A stretch of DNA of 64,000 nucleotides from Mytilinidion resinicola (Eukaryota; Ascomycota; Dothideomycetes; Mytilinidiales; Mytilinidiaceae), in contig NW_022985453.1 of NCBI RefSeq assembly GCF_010093595.1, positions 521,745-585,744 on the forward strand. The letters run 5' to 3'. The stretch's first letter is position 1; each line of letters opens with the position of its first letter. The notes under the pieces are model-generated. The model saw nothing but the letters and a program-made list of their open reading frames with translations, was not told the origin of the DNA and made no database searches. This document shows positions 12,224-25,199 of the stretch, piece by piece. Both the position numbers and the translations under genes were made by a program.

Positions 12224-13161
12224 GGTTGTTGAAGGATACAATCACTGACTTTTGAGAATAATGGATGGGTAATATGAGGAAAATGAGATTGTTAGAAGAT
12301 AGATAGAAAAGGACTTTGATGGATGGGTTTAGAATGGGTATCTCCTCACTCCCTTATGAAGTAGTGCCCCAGATTCCCCATATCAGCGAAACCTGCAACA
12401 CACCCCAGGGAGAAAATTCGCTGATAACAGACCCAGTCCATCAGACTTGCCAGCCCCGATTTTATCTGCGCCAGAGTGGAGACTGCGGACACATATTTCC
12501 GCTGGCTCTTTCGTACGCGATGTGCACTGCAGCCACGAGTGCACACGGTGATTGTGTGATCCAGTCGCAGGAAACGCTAGAGTAGGTGAGTCAAACGGGC
12601 ATACGGCAGAGCGCGGTAGAGAAAGCAAACGCGTAGAGGAGTAGAAGCTAGAGAACTGGAACCTTATTGGTGTGGAAGGAAGGTGTCCAGTCCATGAACG
12701 GAAGGGCATCCCCTACAAGACCAACCCAACTTCGGCCCGAACTTCGATGCGGAGCCCGGCTTGTCTCTTTGGGAGACGGAGCCGCTCTGACCAGAGTGGA
12801 TCAAGAAAGGTATCAGAGGCTGTTTAAATCACGTGACTATCACGGGATATAGACTGTTCGAATCCAGCTGATTATGTTTGGATCTACTGTGTACGCATTG
12901 CCAATCCCTGTGGCCATTCCAACTTAGCGGAGTTCCGGGAACAGCCTCCCCCGCAGCCGCATAGACGCTGTATGGCCTAGCATCCGATACTATTCTTACA
13001 AACCCCGTTCCCCTGACCAGTAACACCCATGGCATCCACCTGATGCATCTATGCATACAGAGAGCTTGCATCCCTCGCAGCCGACGCGATCCGAATCAGC
13101 GTCGAATGGCGAATTTCCCCGGCCCCATCTTGAATGCACCCAGATATCTGACGCTAATCCT
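12224..13161. other. intergenic, no supported gene
   Basis: This is the upstream region of the sugar transporter and the downstream region of PTA1. Short frames on both strands lack domains or splice-consistent extension. I see nothing else. Confidence 0.45.
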
Positions 13162-15913
13162 TTACGCCTTCATCTCATCCTGAGCCGCGACCGGTCCACC
13201 AACCCCCAACGCCTCCCCATTCACCTTCGCATTTTCAGCCTTCACCAGCTCTTCTTGCAGAACCTCCGGCCGCCATTTCAGGAGTAGCTTCCGCGTGCTC
13301 GTCTTCGCACCGTCATCTGATCAACAATTAGCTCCCATTCACTTTCCAATAATCAACAGATCCCACTTACAATTCCGCCACAGATCCTCCACAGCCCCGA
13401 CGCACATCTCCCTGACCGGCGGCCGGAACAAAATAAGGTAATGTAGCACATTCACCGTCAAGCCCACCCTCTCCGGATCCTCCGCAATACGCTTCACCCT
13501 CGTCAGGATCTGCTCGTCAATCGCCGGGATCTCCGACAAGAAGCGAATAATGCCCTTATCATTAGACTCTAGATACGGCAGCATGCTATCCAGCAGCTTA
13601 AGGACCCACTTCGTGTAATTCGGCGTCTGCGGCGTGGTCGCCGCCGTACTCCCATTCCCATTGCCGTTCAGCTTCCTGGTCTGCGCGGCGAAGAAGTCGC
13701 CAGAGATTCGGTCGTTGTACCACTCCTCGCTCAGCCAGCTGGTCGCGAAATCGATCCGTCGCCGCCAGTCGGCCATGATGTGTTGATATAGCATCTCGCG
13801 GATTGCTTCATTGAGTTTCCAGCCGCTCTTTAAGACCCGCTTTCCCTCTGATTTAATCTTGACTGGTCCACCAGCATAGGCGACTTCGTCCTCCTCTTCG
13901 TCGCCTAATCCGATCCCTGCTCGCGTCGCTAGGCGCGCGATGATCGTCATCCACGCTTCGCGGTCATAGCTACTCGCCGCGCATCGATTGAAGCCCGGCT
14001 TCGTCTTCTTCGCGGGGGTAGACAGCGCATTCATGGTGTCAAATACGCGGCGGATGGTTGAGTTCCCGTAGTCCTCGAGTTCTTTTTCGGTGATAGGGGG
14101 TGCTTGGGGGAGTTTGAAAGGGGCGAGAGAGGTGGAGGGGGGGACATCGAGGCCTTCGGGGGGCGCATTGGCGAGCTTATTTGAGAGTTGTTCGGCATCT
14201 TCACGCGGCGCGAAATCGGGTTCGTAGTCGTCGTCGTCTGGCCCGGAGAGGGAAGCAGTGGGTTGTGGGGGTAATTTGCTGAGGGTCAATAGGCGAGCGC
14301 GGACGGTCTGTAAATTGGTTAGCTATGTGTTTCGAGATGATATTACTAGTAGTTGATGCGTGAGAGGGTGACGTGGTGCTGAAATTCATGTATCTTCGGA
14401 TGGGATCGAAAGGCACGTGACACTGAAGCATGCACATAGGGCTGCCTTAGGGGCAAGGGTAGGGGCACGAAACAGGGTTCGAGCAAAATAATCACATACG
14501 TTAATCGCATCGTCCATCTTCCCTTTGTCGATCCGCATCAACATTGGCACAATGATCTGAACCACCGTGTCAATTGGAATCACTTGGACATCGAAGCTCT
14601 TGGCTCCCGCATCATGGGTCAAAGTGTAGAGGTCCGCAAAGCTGACTGGGCCTGGCGGTGGTGCACCCACCACTTGGCCATGGGCTTCGAGACGCGGTCG
14701 CTTGGATGGATCGAATCCATCCGTGGGCTCTGAAGGTGCTGGGCGCTTGCGGTTAGTATCGTCTAATACCTCGATGCGCAGACGGGCCATGCGCTCCACA
14801 TATTGCTGTATTCGGGCGTTGAAGGGGTTCCCAGGTTCCCTAGGAACAGTCAGTTAGGCAAAGGCAGTTCTACATCTATGATAACATACCTCTTCATGAG
14901 GTTCACGAGCAGAGCCCGCCCCGTACGCTCCATTGCCTTCATCATGACTTTCGACTTGGAAGTAAGGGGCGAATTCGCAAGCTTGAACGGATTGAAGTTA
15001 AGAACTGCCGAGATGATCTTGTTTGCAATGACGGGTCGACAGCGGACCAACGTGCCCAGAGAATTCAGCGTTGCCGTAACCAGGAGTGCATCACTGTATA
15101 CCGTCAGAACTGTCCCCGTGTATACTTCCAATTTGCCTAACCTGATATCACTCTGCAGTATGTCGAGCAGCCGATCCAGAAGTCCCGACGCCTCAGCCTC
15201 CAGATTCGGCAATTGTAGCAGCGGATGATCGCGCGGTACGAGAGCGAGAGAAATCTCATTCTGCTCAGGACGTCTCGGATCCGAAATCAAGCCCGGCGTC
15301 TCAACCTGAATGACGCGCTGCACAAACTTGATACAGCAGATCCTGACGCCCGGCGGCGCCGAGTCCATCCTGCGCAGTATGTTCGACTTGATTGCGGCCA
15401 TGACCTGCCAATTCTGCGTATCGGAGGGATTGACTATCCTAAAAAGCACATATAATATTAGGTCCCATTACATGCCAAAAGTAGCCCTCCGCTACGACTA
15501 TAGAAAAGAGTCTCGGTGGGCCACATTCACGGGGAAGCAACTCACGTATGCCTGAACACAAGCGGATACACGCTCGCGGCCGCCTGCACCACACTCCGCA
15601 CGACAGCCGCGTCTTGGCTCGTCTCCAGGTATCCTTTTAGGGCTTCAATTACTGTCATGTTCTGCGCATCCTTGGACGGTTCAATCGCCATCGTCTGTTT
15701 GTCCCCCGGAAGGAGTACCGGATTCGCAAACGCCTCCGCAATGAAATCGGCGCCCCATCTTTGCAGCTCTACCGGGATATTTGCGCCGGATATCAGGGGC
15801 AGGATGCCTAGTAGGATTTGATTGTAGTAGCGCGCGTCGCCCAGCGCGAGGTTGCGGGCGGATTCGAGTTGGGCGATTGTGGTCGTGCTGGTGGAGAGTG
15901 GGTTGGTGGCCAT
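13162..15913 (-). CDS. PTA1: Pta1/symplekin, mRNA cleavage and polyadenylation factor subunit
   Basis: Six exons: 15913-15546, 15438-15142, 15093-14890, 14839-14500, 14307-13371 and 13316-13162, making 766 residues with all phases consistent. The N-terminal half is the helical-repeat symplekin/Pta1 domain (for example AAIKSNILRRMDSAPPGVR, CIKFVQRVIQVETPGLI, PVIANKIISAVLNFNPFKL). This is followed by NPFNARIQQYVERMARLR and a C-terminal acidic/helical part. Pta1 is the scaffold of the nuclear CPF/CPSF complex that joins cleavage, polyadenylation and Pol II CTD phosphatase modules. Length is in the range of fungal Pta1. The intron at 14308-14499 is long (192 bases). It is transcribed head to head with COA3 from a shared 430-base spacer. 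Confidence 0.85.
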
Positions 15914-16344
15914 GGTTGCGTTCGGCTAGGGAGAGGGAGGGCGATAGTAGAGGTAGGGAAAGAAGAGTAGGCGGAGGGAGAGAGGTAGAAGTGATTTGAA
16001 GGGTTGTATGTGTAGTTGCGGAGCACGCGCAGTGAAAGCTAGATCGCAGAACAGAACCCTCCTCAGCAACGGCTCAGGCTCGTCAAAGCAGTGGTGTAAT
16101 CAAGCAGCCACCGCATTCCGGGCCCAGAGCAGCGGGCGGGCAAGTTGGTGTGCGGGTTAGTGATGGAGGGCGCGTGGGGAGAGGACAATGAAGCAAGACG
16201 TGAAAGAGCTGGCGCACGCGGAGGAAACGCACGGGCCACAATTTATGATGGACGAGATGAGACCACTTCAACCTCACATTCGACGACGCCTCTACTCCAT
16301 CACCACTACTTCTCGGCCACCACAACCGCAGTCAAACCGCCAGG
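15914..16344. promoter_or_regulatory. divergent intergenic region between PTA1 and COA3
   Basis: Both start codons face away from this 431-base spacer, so it must contain both promoters and 5' leaders. Pyrimidine-rich tracts run toward each start. No TATA box or other specific site is convincing. Confidence 0.5.
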
Positions 16345-16690
16345 ATGCCGATGTAAGCTCTCCTCCGCCCCCTCAATTCCTCTATAACCCCTCTAACTGA
16401 AATCTGCGCAGCCTCCCCCGCTCAAGCTACTACGACAAGAACTACAAGCAATCCGCCGCCCTCATCCGCGCACGGCAGCCCTTCCTCCTCAAGAACATTG
16501 CCACCGGCGCCGCCATCGTCACTTTCACAATCTCAGTTTGTACGTTACTATACGGGATGGAGCACTGTTGGACTTTGAGCTAGGGATTGACAATGATCAC
16601 ACAGATGCGTTCACGATCAAGGCAGTTTCGCAGGACGAGTTTTCTGATGTGAAAGTCCCGGACAAACCGACGGAGCCTGCGCGTGCTTAG
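16345..16690 (+). CDS. COA3: Coa3, mitochondrial cytochrome c oxidase assembly factor
   Basis: Exons 16345-16352, 16412-16539 and 16605-16690 encode 73 residues; the first exon has only eight coding bases. The protein begins MPILPRSSYYDKNYKQSAAL, then IRARQPFLLKNIATGAAIV with one membrane helix, and ends with FTIKAVSQDEFSDVKVPD. This is the conserved pattern of fungal Coa3 (RRYYD/NY near the N-terminus, AF-T-KAV-QDDF after the helix). Coa3 is an inner-membrane protein that, with Cox14, holds newly made Cox1 and feeds back on its translation. Donor and acceptor sites (GTAAGC...CTAAC...CAG and GTACGT...TTGAC...CAG) fit exactly. The gene was found by splicing. Confidence 0.85.
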
Positions 16691-17225
16691 GATGCATCTT
16701 AGACACCTGGGGGTCGAAAGACGGATTAAGCACCTGTGAGGTGGGATGGTGTATGAGGTGCAGAGGGGTGCGATTGAGACGTATAAATATCAGCATGGGA
16801 TTGGCGTTGGGCGGTGAACGTTGCGATGAGAAGGTGTGTATTATGAGGGCAGCGTAGATGTATCAAATCCTACCTCTTAAAAATTTACATACGCAAGTTG
16901 AGTTTTTATCAAAGTCACGAATATTCCTACACGACAAAGATGGTCATAAGCTGAAGTCCATGCTAATTCCACTAATAAAGCTATGGAAAATGTTCCCACT
17001 CGCTCGCTCTTCATCGGACTGTTACTTAAGTAGCAGAGGAGAGAACAAAAAACAAAGGTCTAGCAGGCCAGGATCGCTAGCATGAAGTCATAGCCCAAAG
17101 AGAATCTACAAATGGGCTGAAAACAATTAAAAGCAGAATGTGGAGGCAAACATCCATTGCCAGCCTGCGCCGTTGATGCCGCAAAACAGACAATTTCTAA
17201 CAAACGAAAAATCTAGGAGTATCAT
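16691..17225. other. intergenic between convergent COA3 and MscS genes
   Basis: A convergent 3'-to-3' spacer that is AT-rich toward the right. No coding or RNA feature is seen. Confidence 0.45.
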
Positions 17226-20200
17226 CTAATGGAGTCGTCGCATCTCGAAGGTATCCGTCTGGCTCCGAGGAGGCATGTGGAGATCGAGGTCATGAGAGTG
17301 GGAGGACGGTGGAAGACCGCCGGAAGCGTGATGCTGGGAAAGGTTCTCCTCCGATTGTAGGCGAATTGCTACTGGGCTGACCAAACCCGTACGTGGATCG
17401 AGACGATGGCGGTCGCTGGACGATGTTTGCCTGCCATCCTCAGGAATCTCAGCCATGCCTGTTTCCATCATACGGGCTTCATCCTCGGACTTTCTGCCCC
17501 GTCCGAAGAAGCGATTGCGGTGGTTGCTCCGATCACGAGCGGTAGAACTGTCGGTGTTGATGCGGTTGAGTCTCCCTTTCAGGGCGAAATCATCAATCGC
17601 GGTGGTGTGGCTGGTGGTACGTTCTGTGTCGCGCGACGACCGCGATCGGGTGTCTTGTGAAACGCGAGGTGAAGGGCTGGTCAACCGGAGTGCAGCTAGC
17701 CGGGATTGGTCTCGAGAATCTCGATCTTCAAAGAGATCGCCGGCCATATCGCCAGACGAAATGTCCTTCATACCGAGGGAAAAATCAACCCGTCGGCCCA
17801 TGGCAGCAAGTGATTCACCGCGAGGACGGGTACCGCCGTTACGGAGAATAGAACCATATCGAGCTGGTGCGGGGCTGTGTCCTGACTGGGAACTGTTCTC
17901 CATCGGGGGAACGAATGGTGCGTCTTGAGACTCGTTGTTGCGGAAACCGTTGGGGTTGTCAGGATTGCCATTGTGGCCAGCGCCAGGAGTAGCCGTATGA
18001 GGAAGGTTCTGCATATATACGGGGAAAGACTCCTTTTGTCCAGGGAACCGCATGCGAGGGCCTTCGATTCCAACATCCTGCATTGTCACCATCAAGGCGC
18101 AGATGAACTTGTTGCGACGTTGGAGACGAAGTAACTCATTTTGCCAGTTAGATTTGTAGAAGAAAACAACGTTTAGAGTGATGGAATGGGCTTCCGTAAC
18201 CTCACGTAATTCGGTAAGAATTTTGTTCTGGAATTCTCTCTTCTCCTCCGTGACAAAAGCGAGTAGTCGTGCTCTGAGTGTCTCAATCTGCTCGAGGGTA
18301 GTGCCGAATTTGATAATGACAGGGACAGCCTCGGCAAGACCTCCAGAACGACGTTGATTAAGGATGAAAAGGGTGTTGAGGTAGCTGTTAGGGGCCTGGA
18401 CAACGTGGCCTTCCATCTTTTTAAACTCAGTGTAGAGAAGGGCAATTTCCTTAACGAAGTAGTCATCACCGCGACCAAGGGCACCGGTGTTTCCGTAAAT
18501 ACCAACACGGTCACCAACATCGAATGGATGCTTGACGAAGACGAAGATGACAGACTGAAGGAACTCTTGGGCGGTTGCGGAGAAGAGCCACGAGAGAGCC
18601 AAAACGGTGGAACCGGCCGATGTAAGAACACCAGCAGCCGAAGTTGAGATGAGAGAGATGAACACGAGAATCGTGATGACGAAAACCACAAACATGAAGA
18701 CATCGTCCAACTTGCTTACAACAGAATCCAGATCCTTCAGGGAGGCGGTGATAGCCTTGCGTTCTCGGCCAATCTCCACGCACACGGCTTCTAGCTCCTC
18801 CATTGAAATATCTCCATTCATGTCCTTGTCGAACATGGAGAACGCGGCATCAGCCTCCTCCTCGCTTTCGAAGGCACTTTTCAAATCTTCTGAGTGAACG
18901 GTTTCGGTGTCTTCCCGCGCAAAAGTGCGGTACATTCGGCGGGCCAATACTTGACTCCCACCAGTAGTGGACATGAGGGTTAGTACAACCTGGTTGGGAT
19001 GGTTACTTTGTGCGATCTGGCGACCAGTAAAATCACCAGCGATCTTGCCAGCAACGTCTCCAAACTTGCTGAAGGCTTCCTTGGTGTTCTTCTGAGCTTC
19101 CTTGACAAGCTGACCAGGTGTGCGTGCTCCAGAAGCAGTGCCCGACTTCTGCTCGAACTCAGAATCTTCCATGGCAATCTTATCCTTTGAGAATTTGTAG
19201 AGTTTCGCCAGGCTGCCAATTTGGAACTTGTTGAGCTCAATTCGATCCGAGTATGTCCGCAGATGGAAGCTGATGGCGATGAGTTGGATGATAATCTTCT
19301 CTACGAAGTTGAGAATCATGCCCACGAAGATCGAGATGAGCACTTTGTTCATAGTCTTCTCCCAGCTCTTTGTCGTCTTGTTGCCGTTGGAGTGGTGGTT
19401 TTTCATCGTCGGTAGGAAGGATATCTCAATGGCAAGCCACCAGAAGAACAACGTCGCGGGCACTTCGAGCTGCTTTCCCATGTCCCTCCACTTCTTGCTG
19501 TTGTTGGTGAAAAGGCTGGAGACCAATCCGATTGGCCAAGGTAGACATTTCGCCAGAATCTATAACTAAGTCAGCTGCGTTGAACACGGAGATTCCCTGA
19601 TACTTACTCGGCCAGCCCAGAGGGTGAGCCAGACTATTTCCAGCCAGACACAGAACCACACGAGGAAAACACCGCCAACCGAGGCTTTTTTGAATATAAG
19701 AGCCCCCAATAGCAGCGGGATCAGGATGATCAGGACAACGGGCGTAATGTAGACGAAATATCGGACCAAGAAGCTAGAATGGTGGACCTTCTTGATGAAC
19801 TTGGCAAAGGTGGTAGAGGGATTCTCGGGCGGTTTGTATATTGCGGTCTTCTCGTGGAGAGGGTTGGTAGCGGCATCGAAGTCGTCAATTGGATCCTCCC
19901 GACGCGACCTGGAGCGGTGCATGGAACGCGTCTGCGAGTTTTCTCGGCCCAGCTCGTCACTATTCTGCTGGGATATTTGCCGCTCCACCTGGAGCATGGC
20001 CAAGTCATCGTCCAGTCGGTGAGCCTGCTCGCGCGACTGTGACGGGGATTTGATGGAGCCCATGGAGGCCATTGGCCGCAGATGGCCTTCTGTGTTGAGA
20101 GTCAACCGGCTGTTGCTGCGTCCTCTGCCGGTGTTCGTATTGTCGTCAAGGAAAGATCCCTCTCCCACCACGGTGCCATCCTCGTCGGAGGAGCGCTGGT

Positions 20201-20258
20201 CCTGGACGGTGGGCATGTGGTACTGGGGCTCAGGAATTTCGGCAATTGGCGTCGTCAT
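17226..20258 (-). CDS. EF-hand mechanosensitive ion channel, MscS family (Msy1/Msy2-like)
   Basis: Exons 20258-19608 and 19559-17226 (48-base intron) encode 994 residues. The N-terminus (about 150 residues) is Ser/Arg-rich and disordered. Four membrane helices follow, from about residue 170 to 310 (starting with [20 protein letters not shown]). A single EF-hand, [12 protein letters not shown], lies near residue 461. Next come the MscS pore segment ([20 protein letters not shown]) and the beta-domain [13 protein letters not shown]. The last 300 residues are a charged disordered tail. This matches fungal MscS-like channels such as fission yeast Msy1/Msy2, which sit in the ER/cell cortex and control calcium on hypo-osmotic shock. 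Start: ATG 20258; the open frame extends upstream without ATG. Confidence 0.9.
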
Positions 20259-21811
20259 GGTAGAGGAGGTGGAGGGGCGGTCTGGCGAAGAAGTTTGGTG
20301 TAGTGTGTCCAACTCGCGCTGGAGCGCGTCGTTTGCTGCGGGAGCTGGTCAACTGCTGCACCGCGAACAATGACGTCGGGAGGAAGCGAGTGACAGTCTT
20401 GTGGCAGCACGCTTCACAAAGAATTCATTCAGGAGCAAGCGGGATGTCGGACAGATGAATGAAACAAAGCAGCAGGCAAGGAGGCGGACGGATCGGTTCG
20501 ATGCAGGGCATCTTAAGCCTTGGAAGACAGAAGGATTGCCTGGCGGGAAATGCTGGTCGCTTGGCTGGAGGTGATCCCCGATGCAGCGGCGACGCAGCAG
20601 CCGCGTGAATGGCTGCCCCGATAACACGGGGTGGGTCTGAGGGTCAACATGGCAGCAAGGCCGCGCACGATTTGCAGCCTTTTTCACTGTCGACGTCGAT
20701 GGCGTCGAGGTGCAGCATTGGCGTGCATGCGCAGTCGCGCGGCATAGAGCTGGCGTGCTGCGACCCAACGGGCGCCGCCAGACAGTACGGTGCGTCGGGG
20801 GAATTCTGGCTGTGGTTGCAGCTGTCGCGCCAGGGACTGGGGACTGCTAATTTTTCACCAGCACGCCGGGTGGCCAATTGTGAGGCCAAACCCGCTGGTG
20901 CAGACTGAGACGTGGCTGCGGAGGACCCCTTTCTTTCACATGTGCCGTGGGCTGGAATTCACTCCTATCGGGCCAGGGGAACGGTTTCAGGTTGGAATGT
21001 GGCGTCCGGCAGAGGCGCTCACCGCGCAGCAAGCCTCGATGCACGCTGACACCTGCAGCCCTCTTGCTTGGATGCCCCTGGATTTGCTTGGCGCAGGTTT
21101 GCAGCTGGCGTGGGGTTGCAGCACCCCCATCCTAAACGTCGTGCCCAGGTGCTGATGCGACCACCTCTCTCCACACGAGTCCCCAGACTGCCAGCCCACG
21201 ATACCAACCACCTCTACGATCTTTTGCGTATCGCGAGCGCTTACCAGCCGCTGGCACACTGGTAGTTGTCCTCGTACGAAGCGGACGCTCGTGGGACCAA
21301 TGCCGTATGACGTCTTAACCTGAATCCACCTGTTCCACTTAGTACAGGCTTAAGACGGATTCAGACGTCGCCATCGGAGTTCCCTGCCCCCGACTGAACA
21401 CTACCGTGGCGTGCTCCACTGGGGACACGACACCTGTGGGGATGGCTTGCTCTGATCACCGATCGCCATCCTGGCCGAAGGTCTGGGGATCCGACCCATC
21501 CGCTTTGTAAGCCATCTGTTCTCCGAGGAACGACATTTGAAACGTTTCGTCAACCCGAAAAGCAGCCTTGACATCTTCTGTCTTTGATTTTGGTGGTTAT
21601 GATTTATTTCATCTAGCTCTCTGCATACCCAGTGCCTACATGAAAATTATACCTTGAAACAACCACCCCCCTCCTCCCGGTCCTTGCACTTGAGGTGAAG
21701 ATGATTTCTGTCCTTCGTATACAGCAGACGTATCTTTGCTCCTCACATTTTCTTCTCTCGTAATTCTGACAGACTTCTCTCTTCGCTAACATCCCCGCCC
21801 CGCTCACAGCC
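20259..21811. other. intergenic, no supported gene
   Basis: About 1.5 kb upstream of the MscS gene and downstream of the next gene. Frames such as 20609-20908 (+) and 20790-21155 (+) show no domain or convincing codon pattern. Nothing supported. Confidence 0.45.
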
Positions 21812-22633
21812 CTACTTTGTCGACGCCCCCACTCGTCGGATCACCAGCACTGTACCCGCCTCTCCAACTCGGTTGACATCCCGTTCAAGAGTAAATCCAG
21901 CTTTGTTCCAAGCTGCACGAGAGTGTCTCTTATTAGCCTCACGGCGACCGAGCTCGTCTTCATTAGAGCACCCGAATCTCTCACGTCTCAACGCTCTCAG
22001 AGCCTGACCATCTTCCCAATCCAGCATTAAGTATTCAACTTCCTCTTCCATGCCTACAAAATCATGAACACCGACACTCTCAAAGTTGCCTTGGTAGACA
22101 AATCGGATTTTGCTAATGCTGTCGCCGTGCCGAAGAGCTCTAACGAGGCAACATACGACGAACCAGCCCGTCAGAAAAGAGTTGTGGTAGTCCGTATCGC
22201 CTGAAAACACGATCGTGATGTCGTCCAAACGCGTCCTTTTTATGAGGAAATAGAGCATATCCTGGGTATTCTTAGCGAAGCCCTCGTGGTGGCTTTTCGG
22301 CAACATGTCGGCCAGTAGGACGGCGCTTTTGATATGAAGAGGCAAGTCGACAATAAATTCGAACGCGGCCATAGAAGGAGTGGCCAGGGTGATACGTTTG
22401 TTGCTGTACAGTATGGCCTTGGTGTCGTGGTAGGTCTTCGAGTTCGTCCGCAAGAGCCCGGCTGCAAGGCCTTGGATGTGGCATGGTTGGCTATGACCCC
22501 AGCCCGGTCCCTGTCCGTTCTCTCCGGCGGAGCATATCGTCAGGCCTTCATTCGGGCAGAGGGCGTAGGTGAAGATCATGTCGAGGAGTTCTTGCGGCAG
22601 ACCCCGGTAAGGAAGATGGTAGCTTGAAGCCAT
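21812..22633 (-). CDS. 2EXR/F-box-like fungal protein, function unknown
   Basis: Single-exon frame of 273 residues. The N-terminus YRGLPQELLDMIFTYALC, followed by LLRTNSKTYHDTKAILYSNK, is the signature of the large family of fungal 2EXR/F-box-like proteins, in which a short helical box precedes a variable C-terminal half. The C-terminal part is unrecognised, with a charged end. No partner or substrate is suggested by neighbours. Start ATG is at 22633 and is preceded by pyrimidine-rich and A-rich leader sequence. Confidence 0.7.
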   Translation of the reverse strand: MASSYHLPYRGLPQELLDMIFTYALCPNEGLTICSAGENGQGPGWGHSQPCHIQGLAAGLLRTNSKTYHDTKAILYSNKRITLATPSMAAFEFIVDLPLHIKSAVLLADMLPKSHHEGFAKNTQDMLYFLIKRTRLDDITIVFSGDTDYHNSFLTGWFVVCCLVRALRHGDSISKIRFVYQGNFESVGVHDFVGMEEEVEYLMLDWEDGQALRALRRERFGCSNEDELGRREANKRHSRAAWNKAGFTLERDVNRVGEAGTVLVIRRVGASTK

Positions 22634-23890
22634 TTTGTTGTCGTTCGTCTTTCTCTGGAAGTGTTTTGTTGCTGTGCCGTGGAGTTGAAAGTAGATGTAG
22701 TTTCGTGCTGGGTGTTTCTGGGGATGGAAAGGTTTTGGGCTAATTTGAAGGACGACGTGAAAATAAAGAAATAGCTGGAATCAGAGCGTGTGTGGGTCGG
22801 GGCGTCGTACCCAGGTTGCATGATTCTCTTAGGATGTGGTGCCGTGGTTGGCAGCCTTGGTAAGGGCCCGATTTCGTATGCGCACCTCACATTCTATTCA
22901 TTCGTCAAGAATAATCTCTCGAGCATCAGTTTTTGTCTTTACGCCAGACCTTTGCATTTCTACATTTCCGCCATGCTTGGATAGTAGCTAGGCGATAGTT
23001 TTAAACACAGTCCCTACTTCTCGCTTTCAAGATACAGGTACATCCATCCTTTCTATGCCGCAGACACAGTCATCAAATCCACTATTTCATTAATACACTT
23101 CTCCTTCACATGACCCCTCCTCCTATTTCCCACATATCCCCAGGCTACTCCGTAGAGACTCTCACCCGCTACACCGCAAGCACCGTACCCATCTCTCCCT
23201 CTCGCCTCGGCCCCCTTTCAAGCGCAAACCCCCTCCTCCACACCTCCCTCCAATACCTCTCATTCTCACCCGCATCGCTCCCCTCCCGCCACCCGCCCCC
23301 GTCCAGATGCCGCTAAGATGTATAGAGATCAGGGTATGGTGGGGCTAGAATTCATTTCATGATTCAGCAAAGGTGGGTGGCTGAAAATACCAGAGCCATG
23401 AAAGCCTTCAGCAAGGGACTGAGTGGCATTCAGAAGAAGAGGAAACTAGCTATTGAGCGGCAGGAGGAGAGATATACAAGAAGTTGCTGAATAAACCAAT
23501 AGGCAGGAAGAGCCGACAGATTGTACCTGATAGAGATGGGAATAACGTTGTATGCTCGCAGTTCTTGATCTACCACATCCCACAACTCACTGCTTTTTGT
23601 TCATCCATAATTCACGCTTTATCTTCACCTCTAGCCTCTACAAATCTTTAGTTATTTGGAGTGCAGAGATGATACTCACCAACATCTGTCAGAGCTGAAT
23701 GATTGGGAAAGCCGAAGAAAAGCGCGCGCGTGTGGTGAAGGCCGCTGCTATCGCGTCATCGTTTAAACGCGGCTATCAACAGCACACTCACCTCGCTCCA
23801 CCTGGATGATTTCAATCCTCTCTCTTCCTGTCACCAACTTCGCCATCGCCGTCGCAGCCTCCAGGACCAAAGTACTTAGGCATCGCTAAC
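22634..23890. other. intergenic between divergent genes
   Basis: The spacer between two divergently transcribed genes. A short plus-strand frame at 23110-23316 is Pro/Ser-rich low complexity and unconvincing. No repeat or RNA gene is recognised. Confidence 0.4.
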
Positions 23891-25005
23891 ATGCCTTCAT
23901 CAGATCCTAATACGACGAACCATGAGTCTACTCCGGCGCAGACTTGGGTCCCTCTAAGACTCACTGCCGAGCAAGTTGCCCAAGACCCATCTCCGGCGTC
24001 CGAAGCTGCTCTAGATGAAGCCCAACTCGCACAACAATCAGTGAGTCATCACCCCCTCAAACTGCGATCGCAGGGTCAATGATACTGACTCCCACACAGC
24101 ACAACCAAACCGTCCTAGATAAGATCTTTGAGAATCTCGCTTCCGGCTCGACCTCTACCTTCCTCGCCCACATCGAACAAGTCGAAGAAATCGTCTACTC
24201 AGGAACCGCTGATCAACGCACCCTCAACAGCGTCAGGGTCGTAGAGCGACTCATTCGCGCCGAAGAGACGGCTATCAGCCAGATCGGGGCCGTGGAGCAA
24301 CTCCTCCGCGCCAATGAGGCCACTATTCGCGCCAACGAGACCACTCTCCAGAGGGTCGAAGCCAAGTTCAACATGCAGACACTCAGCGGGCTCGCAAAGA
24401 TGGTGGACCCGAAGATCGACGCCACTCCCGATAGCGATCTCACATTCGAGGATTTGGAGCTATTCCAGGTCCTTGCAACTAAGATGCGCAAGAAGCTGTT
24501 CGCCGCGAAGTTTGCCTCAGCAGGAGTACCGGAGGACGACGACGCCGAGGCGGCCAATGTACAACTGCAGCATGAACGCCTGCAGCATGATCTGAAGCTT
24601 GCGATGCCGTGCAGCCTCCAGGATGGCCAGAAGTCCTCTCGAAGCACGTCCGACATCGCTACGCTCCTCCGCGGCGGCCAAATATCTACCCGCAGCACAC
24701 CAAGCATGACGAAACTTCTCACAAAACTGCTGTCGAACCAGGCCAAGGAGGCCAGTTTCCAGGAAGCGGTCGCCGCGATCGAACCGAAGATCAAAGAAGC
24801 GCCCGAGACGGTGACCAAGGAGGAGGCGAATCTTCTGCATAAGCTCGAAGTTCGCGCTTTTGGTCTCACGGAGAGGGGCGGCGTCACGGCGAGGGCGATG
24901 AGCCTGGCGAGGAAGAACGAGGCTGCCGCCAAGATGGGTGCTGCGGGAAGCTCGAACAACGCGTCGGACGACGAACATGAGGAGCATGTCACCATGAAGT
25001 GCTAG
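23891..25005 (+). CDS. hypothetical coiled-coil protein
   Basis: Exons 23891-24040 and 24100-25005 (59-base intron with GTGAGT...ATACTGAC...CAG) encode 351 residues. I do not recognise the family. The protein is rich in Ala, Glu, Leu and Lys, with heptad-like helices around residues 85-125, where a short duplication is seen (LLRANEATIRANETTL). A second pair of similar segments, RSTSDIATLLRGG and RSTPSMTKLLTKL, occurs near residues 205-235. The C-terminus is charged and ends DDEHEEHVTMKC. No signal peptide or membrane helix is present. Third-position GC bias and the clean intron support a real gene. Confidence 0.65.
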
Positions 25006-25199
25006 GGGTTGAGGCCTGTGGGCGCCAGTGCGTACGCCAGCATGTTCTGGAAGATGCGGCTTTAGTAACTTGTTTGTAGACTTTCTATCACAATGACTAG
25101 TCACTTGTTTGGCCCGGACTGAGCTTGGTGTCTATACTCTGCCCATGACGTGATGCTGGTTAACACTCTACAATAATAGGTCATAAGTTTGGGTACCCG

